A stretch of DNA of 64,000 bases from Thermomonas beijingensis (GCF_020034655.1 NZ_JAIQDJ010000001.1:248001-312000); one strand, 5' to 3'. Counted from the first letter of the stretch, positions 1 to 10,882 are shown. The notes: generated by a model from the sequence alone, not told the origin. A program made the numbers and translations.

Positions 1-1004
1 CCACCTTCGTGATCGGGGGCAAGTTGCTTGCCGCCGGTGCCAATGCGCGGTTGGGCAAAGGTGATTGGTTGGTGGCCGAAGCCGACGAGAGCGACGGCAG
101 CTTCCTGCGCCTGAATCCGGTGGTCGCGGTCATCACCAATATCGATGCCGACCATCTGGAAAATTACGGTGGCGATTTCGAGCGGGTCAAGCAGGCGTTT
201 GCCGAGTTCCTGCATCGCCTGCCGTTTTATGGGTTGGCCGTGCTGTGCATCGACGATGACGAAGTGGCGCAGCTGGCCCACGCTACGCCACGCCATATCG
301 TTACCTATGGCTTCTCGCACGAGGCCGACGTGCGTGCTGCCGACATCCGGCAACAAGGCGCGCGCATGCACTTCACCCTGTGCCTGCCGGATGGTTCGCG
401 CACGGCTTGCACGTTGGCGTTGCCGGGCCGCCACAACGTGCAGAACGCATTGGCCGCCGCAGCAATCGGTTGGCAGCTGGGCGTGCCGAATGCGGCGATT
501 GCACGCGCATTCGAAAAATTCGAAGGCATTGGCCGCCGCTTCAACCAACTGGCCAAGTTGACGTTGGCACAAGGTGGCGAAGTGGCATTGGTTGATGACT
601 ACGGCCATCACCCGAAAGAATTGGCCGCAGTGTTTGCCGCCGCGCGTGGCGGCTGGCCGGATAAGCGTTTGGTGGTGGCGTTTCAACCGCATCGCTATTC
701 GCGTACACGGGACTTGTTCGATGAATTCGCCGCTGTGTTGTCGAGTGTCGATGCGCTGGTGTTGACCGAGGTGTATCCCGCCGGCGAAGCACCGATTGCG
801 GGTGCCGATGCGAAGTCGTTGGCGCGTTCCATCCGTACCCGCGGACGGGTCGATCCGGTGGTGGTGAGCGCGGCCAGCGAATTGCGCACGGTATTGCCGG
901 GCGTCTTGCACGATGGCGACCTGTTGTTGCTGATGGGCGCCGGTGACATTGGCGCTGCTGCGCAGTTGATTGCGCGCGAAGGTTTGCAAGGAGCGGGGGC
1001 ATGA
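1..1004 (+). CDS. murC: UDP-N-acetylmuramate--L-alanine ligase (partial, 5' end outside window)
   Basis: Cytoplasmic ATP-dependent ligase that adds L-alanine to UDP-MurNAc, the first amino acid of the peptidoglycan stem peptide. The reading frame is open from the left edge (first full codon at base 3), so the N-terminal Rossmann domain and the GTHGKTTT P-loop lie outside. Visible are the central Mur-ligase motifs ADESDGSF and NIDADH, the [10 protein letters not shown] region, and the C-terminal domain with DDYGHHPKE and FQPHRYSRT. The stop overlaps the ddl start (ATGA). It belongs to the division and cell-wall cluster that continues through ftsZ. Identity is secure; only the length is unknown. 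Confidence 0.96.
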   Translation, partial: TFVIGGKLLAAGANARLGKGDWLVAEADESDGSFLRLNPVVAVITNIDADHLENYGGDFERVKQAFAEFLHRLPFYGLAVLCIDDDEVAQLAHATPRHIVTYGFSHEADVRAADIRQQGARMHFTLCLPDGSRTACTLALPGRHNVQNALAAAAIGWQLGVPNAAIARAFEKFEGIGRRFNQLAKLTLAQGGEVALVDDYGHHPKELAAVFAAARGGWPDKRLVVAFQPHRYSRTRDLFDEFAAVLSSVDALVLTEVYPAGEAPIAGADAKSLARSIRTRGRVDPVVVSAASELRTVLPGVLHDGDLLLLMGAGDIGAAAQLIAREGLQGAGA

Positions 1005-1951
1005 CCGTTACCCACAGCCATCGTCCACGCGGGAATGACCCGCAGGTATTTGGCCGCGTTGCAGTGTTGATGGGCGGCAGCAGCAGCGAGCGCGAAGTGT
1101 CGCTGGATTCTGGCCGCAACGTGCTGGACGCATTGCGTGCACGCGGTGTCGATGCGCATCCGGTGGATGGCATTCCGGCCTTGCTGGATGCCTTGGTGCA
1201 TGGCCAATTTGATCGCGTGTTCAACATCCTGCACGGCAACAAGGGTGGTGGTGAAGACGGCGTGTTGCAAGGTTTGTTGCAAGGCTTCGAAGTGCCGTAT
1301 ACCGGTTCTGGCGTGCTGGGTAGTGCGCTGACCATGGACAAGATCCGCACCAAGCAAGTGTGGCTGAGTGCCGGCTTGCCCACGCCGCGGTATCGGCGTT
1401 TGCAAGCAGGTGCCGATTTGCGTGCGGCGGCGTTGGCACTGGGCTTGCCGGTGTTCGTCAAGCCATCCAGCGAAGGCTCCAGTGTGGGTGTGGCGCGGGT
1501 AGAAACGCTGGACGATATCGATGCCGCCATCGCGGTTGCACGCGGCTACGGCGGTGAGATGTTGATGGAACAAATGGTCATCGGTGATGAACTGACCGTA
1601 GGCATTTTGGGCGCGCAAGCACTGCCCTCAATCCGCATCGTACCCAAGGGGGGTTGGTACGACTACAACGCCAAATACATCGCCGAAGACACCCAGTACC
1701 TGTGTCCTGGGCTGGACGTCGCAGAAGAAATCGCGATTGGTCAGTTGGCAGTGGATGCATTCCTTGCCGCAGGTTGCAGTGGCTGGGGACGAGTGGATGT
1801 GATGCGTGACCGCAGCAGCGGCAAGTTGCTGTTGCTTGAGGTCAACACCGCGCCGGGCATGACCAGTCACTCGCTGGTACCAAAGGCCGCCCGTCAACTC
1901 GGCATCAGTTTTGAAGACCTGTGTTGGATGATCCTGGAGCAGACCTTGTGA
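1001..1951 (+). CDS. ddl: D-alanine--D-alanine ligase
   Basis: Makes the D-Ala-D-Ala dipeptide that ends the peptidoglycan stem. 316 residues, the normal family length. The ATP-grasp fold is shown by an N-terminal [14 protein letters not shown] loop (about residues 25-38), [11 protein letters not shown] in the ATP-binding domain (about 154-164) and the metal-binding [16 protein letters not shown] near the end. The ATG overlaps the murC stop by 4 bases and the gene ends inside the ftsQ start (GTGA), so it is translationally coupled on both sides. In this cluster it is the ddlB-type copy. Confidence 0.97.
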   Translation: MTVTHSHRPRGNDPQVFGRVAVLMGGSSSEREVSLDSGRNVLDALRARGVDAHPVDGIPALLDALVHGQFDRVFNILHGNKGGGEDGVLQGLLQGFEVPYTGSGVLGSALTMDKIRTKQVWLSAGLPTPRYRRLQAGADLRAAALALGLPVFVKPSSEGSSVGVARVETLDDIDAAIAVARGYGGEMLMEQMVIGDELTVGILGAQALPSIRIVPKGGWYDYNAKYIAEDTQYLCPGLDVAEEIAIGQLAVDAFLAAGCSGWGRVDVMRDRSSGKLLLLEVNTAPGMTSHSLVPKAARQLGISFEDLCWMILEQTL

Positions 1952-2736
1952 AAGCTTTGCTGCGCCCCTTGGCTTGGCTGCTGGCGGTAGCGCTGATCGC
2001 GCTGCCGGTGGTGGCTGTGGTCGAAGGGTGGATGGGCGCGGCGCATTGGCCGCTGCGCACCTTGCGGGTGACCGGGCCGCTGCAACGGGTGGATCGTGTG
2101 CAACTGCAGGCGGTGGTGATGCCACTGGCGCAGCGCGGTTTTTTTGCGGTGGAGTTGGGCCAGGTGCAGCAAGCGGTCAATCGCCTGCCGTGGGTAGAGC
2201 AGGCGGAAGTTCGCAAGCACTGGCCGGATGTGCTGGAAGTGCGGATTCGCGAATTCAAACCGGTCGCACGCTGGGGCGCTACACGCCTGTTATCCGAGAA
2301 TGGACGCTTGTTCCCGGCCGGGAAATTGCAGCTGCCCGCAGGTTTGCCGCTGTTGGATGGTCCGGAAGCCCGGGTGCCGGAAGTAGTGGCGTTGTATCAC
2401 CAGGCGCAACAGCAACTGGTCAATGCGGGCGGGGTGCTGGGCGTGGCGCTGGATCGGCGCGGCAGTTGGTCAGTCACCCTGCACGATGGTACCCAACTGG
2501 TGTTGGGCCGCAATGATGCACAGTTGCGCATGGAGCGCTTTGCTGCGCTGTTGCCGAACTTGCTTGCGCAAAACAACATGCGCCGTTTGCAGCGCGCCGA
2601 CCTGCGTTACACCAACGGCTTTGCACTCACTTGGGCTGTGCCCGAGACACTCCATCCCAGCCGCAGTGGCGCAGCCGGCACCCAATCGCCGCGCAGCGCA
2701 CCCTCATCCACATCTCATCACGGCTCCAACACATGA
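1948..2736 (+). CDS. ftsQ: Cell division protein FtsQ
   Basis: Bitopic inner-membrane divisome protein linking FtsA/FtsZ to the FtsBL/FtsWI synthase complex. I take the GTG at 1948, which overlaps the ddl stop as GTGA and gives 262 residues; an earlier in-frame start would lie deep inside ddl. A short cytoplasmic tail and one transmembrane segment (about residues 7-27) precede the POTRA domain ([15 protein letters not shown], then [19 protein letters not shown]) and the beta domain. The C-terminal 25 residues are Ser/Pro/His-rich and probably disordered. The stop overlaps the ftsA ATG. Confidence 0.93.
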   Translation: MKALLRPLAWLLAVALIALPVVAVVEGWMGAAHWPLRTLRVTGPLQRVDRVQLQAVVMPLAQRGFFAVELGQVQQAVNRLPWVEQAEVRKHWPDVLEVRIREFKPVARWGATRLLSENGRLFPAGKLQLPAGLPLLDGPEARVPEVVALYHQAQQQLVNAGGVLGVALDRRGSWSVTLHDGTQLVLGRNDAQLRMERFAALLPNLLAQNNMRRLQRADLRYTNGFALTWAVPETLHPSRSGAAGTQSPRSAPSSTSHHGSNT

Positions 2737-3968
2737 ATCGCAAGGGCGACAAATCGCTGATCGTCGGGCTCGACATCGGCACCTCCAAGGTCACCGCACT
2801 GGTCGGCGAATACGCACCGGGTGAGCCGATCGAGGTGATCGGTATCGGCTCGCATGAATCGCGCGGGCTGCGCCGTGGGGTGGTAGTGGATATCGACTCC
2901 ACCGTGCAATCCATCCAGCGCGCAGTGGAAGAGGCCGAGCTCATGGCCGGCTGCGAAGTCAGCAGTGTGTATGCCTCGATTTCAGGTAACCACGTGCAGT
3001 GCAAAAATTCGCCAGGGATCGTGCCGATTCGCGATGGCGAAGTCACCCACGCCGATCTTGAGCGCGTGCTGGAGGCAGCCAAGGCCGTCGCCATCCCGGC
3101 CGATCAGAAAATCCTGCACGCCATTCCCCGCGAGTATGTGCTGGATGATTCGCAGGAAGGCATCCGCAATCCCGTGGGCATGACCGGCGTGCGCCTGGAA
3201 GTGCACGCGCATTTGGTCACTTGTGCGCAGTCGGCGGCGCAGAACATCAGCAAGTGTGTGCAGCGTTGCGACTTGCAGGTGGATGAGCTGGTGTTGTCTT
3301 CACTGGCCTCCAGCACGGCAGTGTTGACCAGTGATGAAAAAGAGCTGGGCGTGGTGATGGTGGACATGGGCGCGGGTACCACCGACATCGCCGTGTTCAT
3401 GCAAGGCGCGATCTGCCATACCGCGAATTTGGCGATGGCCGGCGACAAAGTCACCGAAGACATCGCGCATATGTTGCGCACGCCAACACCGCATGCCGAA
3501 GACATCAAGGTCAAATACGCCTGCGCGCTGGTGCAGTATGCGCGCGCCGAAGAGAGCATCCAGGTGGAAAGCGTGGGCGACCGGCCGCCGCGCCGGATGC
3601 CGCGGCAAGCCCTGGCGCAGGCGGTACAGGCACGTTACGAAGAAATTTTCGAAATGGTGCAGGCGGAGTTGCGGCGCAGTGGTTTCGAGCAACGCGTACG
3701 TGCAGGCATGGTGCTGACCGGCGGCGCAGCCAAGATGGAAGGGGTGGTGGAGTTGGCCGAAGAGATGTTGCAAATGCCGGTGCGCATCGGCATTCCGCAG
3801 CACGTGACCGGCTTGGGTGAAGTGGTGGGCAACCCGGTGCATGCCACCGGCGTGGGCTTGTTGCTGATGGGCGCGCAGATGGAACACCCCAAGCGCCCGA
3901 CCCTTCCCACCGGCAAGGTTGGTGGCTTGATCGGCAAGGCATTGAAGTGGTTCCGCGGCGAGTTTTGA
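2733..3968 (+). CDS. ftsA: Cell division protein FtsA
   Basis: Actin-like ATPase that tethers FtsZ polymers to the membrane and recruits later division proteins. The ATG at 2733 overlaps the ftsQ stop (ATGA) and gives 411 residues; the open frame further upstream lies inside ftsQ. Actin-fold motifs are GLDIGTSKVTALVGE (phosphate 1), VDMGAGTTDIAVF (phosphate 2) and LTGGAAKMEGV (adenosine motif). The basic amphipathic C-terminus (GLIGKALKWFRGEF) is the membrane-targeting helix. A gap of 100 bases separates it from ftsZ. Confidence 0.97.
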   Translation: MNRKGDKSLIVGLDIGTSKVTALVGEYAPGEPIEVIGIGSHESRGLRRGVVVDIDSTVQSIQRAVEEAELMAGCEVSSVYASISGNHVQCKNSPGIVPIRDGEVTHADLERVLEAAKAVAIPADQKILHAIPREYVLDDSQEGIRNPVGMTGVRLEVHAHLVTCAQSAAQNISKCVQRCDLQVDELVLSSLASSTAVLTSDEKELGVVMVDMGAGTTDIAVFMQGAICHTANLAMAGDKVTEDIAHMLRTPTPHAEDIKVKYACALVQYARAEESIQVESVGDRPPRRMPRQALAQAVQARYEEIFEMVQAELRRSGFEQRVRAGMVLTGGAAKMEGVVELAEEMLQMPVRIGIPQHVTGLGEVVGNPVHATGVGLLLMGAQMEHPKRPTLPTGKVGGLIGKALKWFRGEF

Positions 3969-4068
3969 CATGCGATGAAGTCGAGCGGTGAAGGCGTGCA
4001 GTGAAGACGAATAAGTAACGAATTTGTGGTTTCACAACAACACATCAAAACAACAATAGGACACGGAC

Positions 4069-5319
4069 ATGGCACATTTTGAATTGGTCAACCAGGTGGC
4101 ACCCAATGCGGTCATCAAAGTCATCGGCGTCGGCGGCGGCGGCGGTAATGCGGTGGCGCACATGGTCAACAGCAATGTGATTGGGGTGGAGTTCATCACC
4201 GCCAACACCGACTCGCAAGCGATCAAGAACTGCGGCGCGAATGTGCAGCTCACCCTCGGTTGCAACGTCACCAAGGGCCTGGGCGCGGGTGCCAACCCGG
4301 AAGTGGGCCGGCAGGCTGCGCTGGAAGATCGCGAAGCAATCATGGATGCGCTGCAGGGTGCCGACATGGTGTTCATCACCGCCGGCATGGGTGGCGGCAC
4401 GGGCACCGGCGCTGCACCGGTGGTGGCGCAGTTGGCCAAGGAAATGGGCATCCTGACGGTGGCTGTAGTCACCAAGCCGTTCCCGTTTGAAGGCCCGCGC
4501 CGCATGCAGGCTGCGCAAAAGGGCATTGAAGAATTGAGTCAGCATTGCGATTCGCTGATCACCATTCCGAATGAAAAACTGATCACCGTGCTGGGTCGCA
4601 ATGCCACCATGATCCAGGCATTCCGCGCCGCCAATGAAGTATTGCAAGGCGCGGTGCAAGGCATTGCCGATTTGATCGTCAGCCCCGGCTTGATCAATGT
4701 CGACTTTGCCGACGTGCGCACCGTGATGAGCGAAATGGGTCTGGCGATGATGGGCACCGGCGTGGCGCGTGGCGATGATCGTGCGCAAGCTGCGGCCGAA
4801 GCGGCAATCAAAAATCCGCTGCTGGACGATGTGAATCTGCACGGTGCCAATGGCGTATTGGTCAACATCACCTCGGGTTCGGATTTGACCATGTCCGAGT
4901 TCGATGAAATCGGCCGCGTGGTCAGCGACTTTGCCAGTGAAGATGCGACTGTCATCATCGGCACCTCGCTGGATCCGAATATGCAAGACGAAGTGAAGGT
5001 GACCGTGGTGGCCACCGGCCTGAGCCGTGCGGCAACGGGTGTGCGCGTACCAGTGACCGAAACCACCCGCGGGGTACGGTTCGAGCCGGTGCAAGAACCG
5101 TCGCGCCGTCCGCAAGTCGAGTTGGTGCGCTCGCAGATCAAACGCGATGGCACTACAGGCTTGCCGATCGACGCGGTCACCGACAGCTTTGTGCCGCCGA
5201 TGCCGTCCAGCTTCTCCAGTGCACTGCGTCGCAATGTGGATGCCACCCCGCAGGCTGCTGAACTGCCCAGGGACGACTATCTGGATATCCCGTCGTTCCT
5301 GCGTCGTCAGGCCGACTGA
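4069..5319 (+). CDS. ftsZ: Cell division protein FtsZ
   Basis: Tubulin-like GTPase that forms the Z ring. 416 residues. The GTP-binding signature GGGTGTGAAP is at about residues 106-115, the T7 synergy loop appears as NVDFADV, and the conserved C-terminal peptide DDYLDIPSFLRR, which binds FtsA/ZipA, ends the protein after a variable linker of roughly 60 residues. AGGA lies about 8 bases before the ATG. It closes the murC-ddl-ftsQAZ run; a hairpin terminator follows at 5380. Confidence 0.98.
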   Translation: MAHFELVNQVAPNAVIKVIGVGGGGGNAVAHMVNSNVIGVEFITANTDSQAIKNCGANVQLTLGCNVTKGLGAGANPEVGRQAALEDREAIMDALQGADMVFITAGMGGGTGTGAAPVVAQLAKEMGILTVAVVTKPFPFEGPRRMQAAQKGIEELSQHCDSLITIPNEKLITVLGRNATMIQAFRAANEVLQGAVQGIADLIVSPGLINVDFADVRTVMSEMGLAMMGTGVARGDDRAQAAAEAAIKNPLLDDVNLHGANGVLVNITSGSDLTMSEFDEIGRVVSDFASEDATVIIGTSLDPNMQDEVKVTVVATGLSRAATGVRVPVTETTRGVRFEPVQEPSRRPQVELVRSQIKRDGTTGLPIDAVTDSFVPPMPSSFSSALRRNVDATPQAAELPRDDYLDIPSFLRRQAD

Positions 5320-5379
5320 TGCGGTAACCCGCATCTCTGTCCTGCGGCCGGGGGTGCGATGCGGTGCTTGTGTCCCCGG

Positions 5380-5406
5380 CCTGTGGGCGGCCTGCCCACG
5401 GGTTTT
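5380..5406 (+). terminator. Rho-independent terminator candidate after ftsZ
   Basis: The arms GTGGGC (5383-5388) and GCCCAC (5394-5399) pair around a 5-base loop and extend outward by one U-G and two C-G pairs. TTTT follows at 5403-5406. It sits 60 bases past the ftsZ stop and 130 bases before lpxC, so it could separate the division cluster from lpxC. The short U-tract makes full termination uncertain. Confidence 0.5.
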
Positions 5407-5519
5407 GCGGTCGATCGGCGTTGCCGGTCGGCCGGTTTTCCAGCTTCGTGCAAGGCGCTTGCGCGGCGTTGTTTTGACAGCTGTTTTGGCGGCAGTTTTG
5501 GCGAGTATTCAGCTTCACG

Positions 5520-5536
5520 CGTGGTAATCTTCCACG
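5520..5536 (+). promoter_or_regulatory. Small dyad with possible -10 directly before lpxC
   Basis: CGTGG (5520-5524) and CCACG (5532-5536) are perfect inverted arms around TAATCTT, ending one base before the lpxC ATG. TAATCT resembles a -10 element; if used, the transcript would begin at or next to the start codon. No clear Shine-Dalgarno is visible here. The dyad could equally be an mRNA hairpin or chance. Confidence 0.25.
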
Positions 5537-6451
5537 ATGCTGCGCCAACGTACACTCAAAAACCTTATCCGTGCCACCGGCGTGGGCTTGCATGGCGGGG
5601 AAAAAGTCTTTCTCACCATCCGCCCGGCCCCGGTCAATAGCGGCATCGTGTTTCGTCGCACCGACCTCGATCCGGTGGTCGAAATGCCGGCCGCCGCAGC
5701 CTTGGTGACTGAAACCACGCTGTGTACCGGGCTCAGCTGCAACGGTGCCAAGGTGCAGACGGTGGAACACTTGATGTCGGCGCTGGCCGGGTTGGGCATC
5801 GACAATGCGTATATCGACCTCACTGCGCCGGAAGTGCCGATCATGGACGGCTCGGCCGGGCCATTTGTATTCCTGCTGGAATCGGCCGGAATTGTCGAGC
5901 AGTCGGTGGCCAAACGCTTTATCCGCATTCTGAAGCCGGTGGCAGTGAGCGATGGCGACAAGTACGCCAAATTCGAGCCTTACAACGGCTTCCGCCTGGA
6001 TTTCACGGTGCGGTTCGACCATCCGGCGATTCCGGATGCGCTGTCGCGGGTGGAGTTCAACTTTTCCACCGATGCCTATATCAAGCAAGTCAGCCGTGCG
6101 CGCACCTTCGGTTTCATGCGCGATCTGGAATTCATGCGCGATCGCAACCTTGGGTTGGGCGGGTCGATGGACAACGCCATTGTGCTGGATGAGTTCCGCG
6201 TGCTGAACGAAGACGGCCTGCGCTACGCCGATGAATTCGTACGCCACAAGATTCTGGACGCGATCGGTGATCTGTATTTGGCGGGGCATCCGATCTTGGG
6301 GGCTTATACCGGCTACAAGTCCGGCCATGCCCTGAACAACCACTTGGTGCGCACCTTGTTGGCCGACCAAGCAACCTGGGAAGTGGTCAGTTTTGACGAT
6401 CCGGCGCAACTGCCGGAGCTGGGGTACGGTGCCGCGCAGCCGGCGTTGTAA
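5537..6451 (+). CDS. lpxC: UDP-3-O-acyl-N-acetylglucosamine deacetylase
   Basis: Zinc deacetylase, the committed step of lipid A synthesis. 304 residues, typical. The N-terminus [17 protein letters not shown] is characteristic. Zinc ligands are visible in [10 protein letters not shown] (His), [15 protein letters not shown] (His and Asp), and the catalytic His lies in [10 protein letters not shown]. The lpxC position directly after ftsZ is the usual gammaproteobacterial order. No good ribosome binding site precedes the ATG, and a small dyad touches the start codon. Confidence 0.97.
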   Translation: MLRQRTLKNLIRATGVGLHGGEKVFLTIRPAPVNSGIVFRRTDLDPVVEMPAAAALVTETTLCTGLSCNGAKVQTVEHLMSALAGLGIDNAYIDLTAPEVPIMDGSAGPFVFLLESAGIVEQSVAKRFIRILKPVAVSDGDKYAKFEPYNGFRLDFTVRFDHPAIPDALSRVEFNFSTDAYIKQVSRARTFGFMRDLEFMRDRNLGLGGSMDNAIVLDEFRVLNEDGLRYADEFVRHKILDAIGDLYLAGHPILGAYTGYKSGHALNNHLVRTLLADQATWEVVSFDDPAQLPELGYGAAQPAL

Positions 6452-6550
6452 GCGGCGCAGTTTTGCGATCGGCTTGGCAGTCCTGCGCGCGTTGTTTCGC
6501 CTTTCTTAACAAAATCAATGATGTATCCCGTTAGGATGCGCGCTGACCGC

Positions 6551-7045
6551 TCAGCTGCGGGGTGCTCGCACCCCCGCTGTTGCGGTGTTGTGCAGGCTGT
6601 CGGCGTCTTCCGCCGCGGGTGCGCGCAATAACGCCAAGGCCGCCGCCAGACCTTTCTGGCTGGCTGCCGATGGGGGAATGCGGGGCGTGATGGTCGCAGG
6701 GTGCGGCTGCCAAGGCCGCGTGGCCAGCTTGATGGTCACGGCATCCACCTCCAGCCCGATGGAGCGGGCAGCGGCGATCAACTCGGGTGTGGCCAGCCGT
6801 AATTTGGCGTGCCAGACCGGGGCATCGGCGATGAATACCAAGGTTTTGCCGCGCAGATTGGCCAAACGCGCATGCGCGTTGACCCCTGCCGGCAATGCAG
6901 GACGTAGCAACTGATCCACTGCGTCGAGCCAGCGGGCGCGGCGCAGAGTTCCACCGGCTTTGCCGGCGAGCAGCGTATCCAGCGCCGCGCGCGGGCCAGC
7001 AGGCGGGGCAGCCTGGTTCGGGGGCGTGGATCGCGACATAGGCAT
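6551..7045 (-). CDS. dciA: DUF721/DciA-family protein (candidate replicative-helicase operator)
   Basis: About 164 residues. The DUF721 region (LDTLLAGKAGGTLRRA, then DAPVWHAKLRLATPELIAAAR) matches the DciA family, whose members load or recruit DnaB in bacteria without DnaC. It is oriented against its neighbours, with its start 5 bases from the divergent M23 peptidase start. Two close ATGs (7045 and 7039) are possible and neither has a good ribosome binding site. The C-terminal part is Ala/Pro-rich and probably disordered. The position between lpxC and secA is a common Xanthomonadaceae arrangement. Confidence 0.75.
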   Translation of the reverse strand: MPMSRSTPPNQAAPPAGPRAALDTLLAGKAGGTLRRARWLDAVDQLLRPALPAGVNAHARLANLRGKTLVFIADAPVWHAKLRLATPELIAAARSIGLEVDAVTIKLATRPWQPHPATITPRIPPSAASQKGLAAALALLRAPAAEDADSLHNTATAGVRAPRS

Positions 7046-7050
7046 GGGCA

Positions 7051-7992
7051 ATGATTGAAGTGAACAATTCACACAATACCCGTCAGCGCGCCGTCGCGCA
7101 GGCCCAGCGTTTGCGCTGGTGGGCGCTGCGGCACCCATGGGCAGCATTGGCGCTGCTGCTGGGGGCTGGCATGCTGTGCGGCGCGGCGATGCGCAGCGTG
7201 ATTGGCATGGCGCAGGTGGAAGCCTTGCAGACCTCGGATGCCAGTCGGCAGGCCGAATTGGAGCAGGTGCGCCGGGATGCCCAGCGTGAGGTCAATGCAC
7301 TGGCGGCGCGGCTGGCGGAATTGCAGGCGCAGGCCAATCGGTTGAATGCGTTGGGCGCTCGCCTGACGCAATCCAGCCAGCTGCAAGACGGCGAATTCAA
7401 TTTCGAAAACCCCGTCGGCCAAGGCGGGGGTGGGGCCACGCGGGACATGCCTGTCCATGAGCTGCAATCGCGACTGCATGCGCTGGAAGGTGATTATCAA
7501 CACGCCGATACCCAGCTGTCCGTGCTGGAGAGCTTGCTATTTAATCGCCAGCTGGAGCGCAGCAGCCTGCCCTCGCGCGAGCCGATCGCGGGAAGTTTCG
7601 TCACCTCGGGTTTCGGTGGTCGCGCCGACCCCTTCGGTGGCGGTTTCCAGTTCCACAAAGGTATTGATTTCCAAGCCAATATCGGTGATCCGGTGCTGGC
7701 GGTAGCCGACGGCGTGGTGAGCTTTGCCGGCGTGCGCAGTGGCTACGGCAACACCATCGAAGTGGATCACGGCAATGGCCTGGTCACCCGCTATGCGCAC
7801 AACTCGCAGCTGGATCGGCAGGTCGGCGATCTGGTGCGGGCCGGGCAAGACATTGCCAAGGCCGGCTCCAGCGGGCGCTCCACGGGTGCGCATGTGCATT
7901 TCGAGGTGTGGCAGGACGGCGTGGTGGTCAATCCCCGCAAGTTCCTTGGCCATAACAACGCCCTGGCACGGCATGGGCCGCAGAACGGCTGA
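7051..7992 (+). CDS. M23-family (LytM-type) metallopeptidase, membrane-anchored
   Basis: 313 residues. A short cytoplasmic N-terminus and one transmembrane helix (about 29-50) are followed by a coiled-coil stretch (about 60-115, rich in Q/E/L/A) and a C-terminal LytM domain. Metal-binding motifs are present: HKGIDFQANIGDPVLA (His and Asp) and HVHFEVWQDG (HxH) near residue 285. This suggests an active or near-active peptidoglycan endopeptidase at the periplasmic face, unlike the degenerate EnvC/NlpD activators. It starts divergently from dciA and lies upstream of secA. Confidence 0.88.
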   Translation: MIEVNNSHNTRQRAVAQAQRLRWWALRHPWAALALLLGAGMLCGAAMRSVIGMAQVEALQTSDASRQAELEQVRRDAQREVNALAARLAELQAQANRLNALGARLTQSSQLQDGEFNFENPVGQGGGGATRDMPVHELQSRLHALEGDYQHADTQLSVLESLLFNRQLERSSLPSREPIAGSFVTSGFGGRADPFGGGFQFHKGIDFQANIGDPVLAVADGVVSFAGVRSGYGNTIEVDHGNGLVTRYAHNSQLDRQVGDLVRAGQDIAKAGSSGRSTGAHVHFEVWQDGVVVNPRKFLGHNNALARHGPQNG

Positions 7993-8134
7993 TTGCGACG
8001 GGCTTGCATACGCGGCGGCCCGCCTCCAGCTAAACTAGCGGATTCCCGCACGCGCGCCTGCGTTCGGGGCTACGTTGCCTCTATTTTTCGATGCCGCGCC
8101 ATTGGCGCGCATCCCGCCAGGGATTGCCATTCTC

Positions 8135-10846
8135 ATGCTCAACAGTTTGCTTACCAGTGTTTTCGGCAGCCGCAACGAGCGCCTGCTCAAGCAGTACGGC
8201 GCCATCGTCAAGAAGATCAATGCGCTGGAAGCGCAGACCAAGGCGCTATCGGATGACGCGCTGAAAGCCAAGACCGACGAGTTCCGCGCCCGTATCGGCA
8301 AAGGCGAATCGCTGGACAAGTTGCTGCCGGAAGCATTTGCGGTCTGCCGCGAAGCCTCGGTGCGCGTGTTCGGCATGCGCCATTTCGATGTGCAGCTGAT
8401 CGGCGGCATGGTGCTGCATTCGGGCAAGATCGCGGAAATGCGCACCGGCGAAGGCAAGACGCTGACCGCCACCTGCGCGGTGTACCTCAATGCGCTGGAA
8501 GGCAAGGGCGTGCATGTGGTCACCGTCAATGACTACCTGGCACGCCGCGACGCCGCGCAAATGGGCAAGTTGTACAACTGGCTGGGGCTGTCGGTCGGTG
8601 TGATTTATCCCGGCATGAACCATACCGATAAAGGCCCGGCCTACGCCTGCGACATCACTTACGGCACCAATAACGAATTCGGCTTCGATTACCTGCGCGA
8701 CAACATGGCGCTGGCCAAGGAAGATCGCTTCCAGCGCGGGCTGAACTTCGGCATCGTGGACGAAGTGGACTCGATCCTGATCGACGAAGCGCGTACCCCG
8801 TTGATCATCTCCGGCCCCGCCGACGAATCCCCCGAGCTCTACCTGCGGGTCAATGCGGTGGTGCCATCGCTGATCCGCCAGAAGGAAGAAGAGGGTGAGG
8901 GTGATTTTTGGGTGGATGAAAAGCAGAAACAGGTGCACTTGTCCGAAGTCGGGCAAGAACACGCCGAACAACTGCTGCGGGACGCGGGCGTGTTGGGTGC
9001 CGATGAAAGCCTGTACGCCGCGCAGAACATCCATGTGGTGCATCACTTGAATGCGGCGATGCGCGCGCATGCGATCTATCAGGCCGATGTGGACTACATC
9101 GTGCGCGATGGCGAGGTCATCATCGTCGATGAATTCACCGGCCGCACACTCCCGGGGCGGCGCTGGTCCGATGGCTTGCATCAGGCGGTGGAAGCCAAGG
9201 AAGGCGTGCAAGTGCAGCGCGAAAACCAGACGCTGGCCTCGGTGACTTTCCAGAATTTGTTCCGCATGTACAAGAAATTGTCGGGCATGACCGGCACCGC
9301 GGATACCGAAGCCTACGAATTCCAGAATATCTACGGGCTGGAAGTGGTGGTGATCCCCACCCATCGGCCGATGGTGCGCAAGGATCATTCCGATCTGGTG
9401 TTCCTCAATCGCGCCGGCAAATACCGCGCCGTGGTCAAGGACATTCTGGAATGCTCGGCACGCCAGCAACCGGTGCTGGTGGGTACCACCTCGATCGAAG
9501 TGTCCGAGCTGCTCAGCAACGAGCTGAATGCTGCCGGGATCGCGCATGAAGTACTCAACGCCAAACAGCACGAACGCGAAGCGCATATCGTGGCCAATGC
9601 CGGCGCACCGGGCGCGGTGACGATTGCCACCAATATGGCTGGTCGCGGTACCGATATCGTGCTGGGCGGTTCGCTGGAGGCGGCATTGGCGGCACTGGGC
9701 GAGGGCGCCAGTGACGCCGAGATCGAGCGCACCAAGGCCGAGTGGAAGCAGCGGCACGAAGCCGTGAAAGCGGCTGGCGGGCTGCATATCCTCGGCACTG
9801 AACGGCACGAATCGCGGCGTATCGATAACCAGCTGCGTGGCCGTTCCGGCCGTCAGGGCGACCCCGGTTCCAGCCGCTTCTATCTGTCGCTGGAAGACAA
9901 CCTGATGCGCATCTTTGCCGCCGGCTGGGTGCAGACGGTGATGGCCAAGATGGGGCTGAAGGAAGACGACATCATCGAAAGCCCGTTGGTTACCCGCCAG
10001 ATTGCCAATGCGCAGCGCAAGGTGGAAGCCCACAACTTCGACATCCGCAAGAATTTGCTGGACTTTGACGATGTGAATAACGACCAGCGCAAGGTGATCT
10101 ACCAGCAGCGTAACGAATTGCTGGAAGCGGCCAGCGTCAAGGACAATATCGACGGCATCCGCAACGATGTCATTGCCGATATGGTGCAGCGCTTCGTGCC
10201 GGCCGACTCGGTGGACGAGCAATGGGATCTGCCGGGTCTGGAAGCCGAGCTTGCGGCCGAGTTTGGCGTGCAGCTGGATCTGGTTGGCCTGCACAAGACG
10301 CAGGAAGAATTGGATGCCGCACAAATCCGGGCGCACGTGCAGGCCGACATTCTGGCGCTGTTCGAAGGCAAGGAAGCGCAGACCGGTGCCGATACCATGC
10401 GCATGCTGGAAAAGCACGTCATGTTGAATGTATTGGATCAAAACTGGAAGGAACACCTGGCGCGCATGGACTACCTGCGCCAGGGCATCCACCTGCGCGG
10501 CTATGCGCAAAAGCAGCCCAAGCAGGAATACAAGAAAGAAGCCTTCGAGCTGTTCTCCGAGCTGCTGGAAAAGGTCAAGCGCGAAGTGATCTCGCTGTTG
10601 GCACGCGTGCGTATCCGCAGCGAAGAAGAAGTGGCCGCTGCCGAAGCACAAGAGCGCGCACGCGCCGAGTCGATCAACCGGCAGATGCAGTTCCAACACC
10701 CCGATATGGGTGGCATGGGTGCCGACGAAGAAGCCGCAGACGTGCGTGTGCAGCAAGCGCTGGCATCCGGCCAAGTAGGCCGCAACGATCCGTGCCCCTG
10801 TGGCAGCGGCAAGAAATTCAAGCATTGCCACGGGCAGCTTGCGTAA
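8135..10846 (+). CDS. secA: Preprotein translocase ATPase SecA
   Basis: Motor of the Sec export pathway, 903 residues. I choose the ATG at 8135 ([19 protein letters not shown]), the conserved SecA N-terminus; a longer frame upstream adds 20 residues unlike the family. Walker A is [13 protein letters not shown], the DEAD-type box is [15 protein letters not shown], and the C-terminal SecB/zinc motif is [15 protein letters not shown] hairpin follows directly after the stop. No SecM-like upstream regulator is evident. Confidence 0.98.
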   Translation: MLNSLLTSVFGSRNERLLKQYGAIVKKINALEAQTKALSDDALKAKTDEFRARIGKGESLDKLLPEAFAVCREASVRVFGMRHFDVQLIGGMVLHSGKIAEMRTGEGKTLTATCAVYLNALEGKGVHVVTVNDYLARRDAAQMGKLYNWLGLSVGVIYPGMNHTDKGPAYACDITYGTNNEFGFDYLRDNMALAKEDRFQRGLNFGIVDEVDSILIDEARTPLIISGPADESPELYLRVNAVVPSLIRQKEEEGEGDFWVDEKQKQVHLSEVGQEHAEQLLRDAGVLGADESLYAAQNIHVVHHLNAAMRAHAIYQADVDYIVRDGEVIIVDEFTGRTLPGRRWSDGLHQAVEAKEGVQVQRENQTLASVTFQNLFRMYKKLSGMTGTADTEAYEFQNIYGLEVVVIPTHRPMVRKDHSDLVFLNRAGKYRAVVKDILECSARQQPVLVGTTSIEVSELLSNELNAAGIAHEVLNAKQHEREAHIVANAGAPGAVTIATNMAGRGTDIVLGGSLEAALAALGEGASDAEIERTKAEWKQRHEAVKAAGGLHILGTERHESRRIDNQLRGRSGRQGDPGSSRFYLSLEDNLMRIFAAGWVQTVMAKMGLKEDDIIESPLVTRQIANAQRKVEAHNFDIRKNLLDFDDVNNDQRKVIYQQRNELLEAASVKDNIDGIRNDVIADMVQRFVPADSVDEQWDLPGLEAELAAEFGVQLDLVGLHKTQEELDAAQIRAHVQADILALFEGKEAQTGADTMRMLEKHVMLNVLDQNWKEHLARMDYLRQGIHLRGYAQKQPKQEYKKEAFELFSELLEKVKREVISLLARVRIRSEEEVAAAEAQERARAESINRQMQFQHPDMGGMGADEEAADVRVQQALASGQVGRNDPCPCGSGKKFKHCHGQLA

Positions 10847-10851
10847 AGGGG

Positions 10852-10875
10852 GTGCCCCGGATCGGGGCGCATTTT
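10852..10875 (+). terminator. Hairpin terminator between secA and mutT
   Basis: GCCCCG (10854-10859) and CGGGGC (10863-10868) form a perfect 6-bp stem with a GAT loop, extended by a U-G and a G-C pair, followed by ATTTT. It ends 7 bases before the mutT start codon, so it may weaken rather than end transcription, or also shape mutT translation. Confidence 0.55.
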
Positions 10876-10882
10876 GGCGCGG

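Noticed and set aside
4045-5334. Long open frame antisense to ftsZ
   Set aside because: Shadow of ftsZ, with low-complexity His/Arg composition.
5474-5479. TTGACA as the -35 of lpxC
   Set aside because: No -10-like sequence lies 16-18 bases downstream.
6551-6580. GC-rich inverted repeat at the 3' end of dciA as a terminator
   Set aside because: It lies within the coding sequence and has no T-run on either strand.
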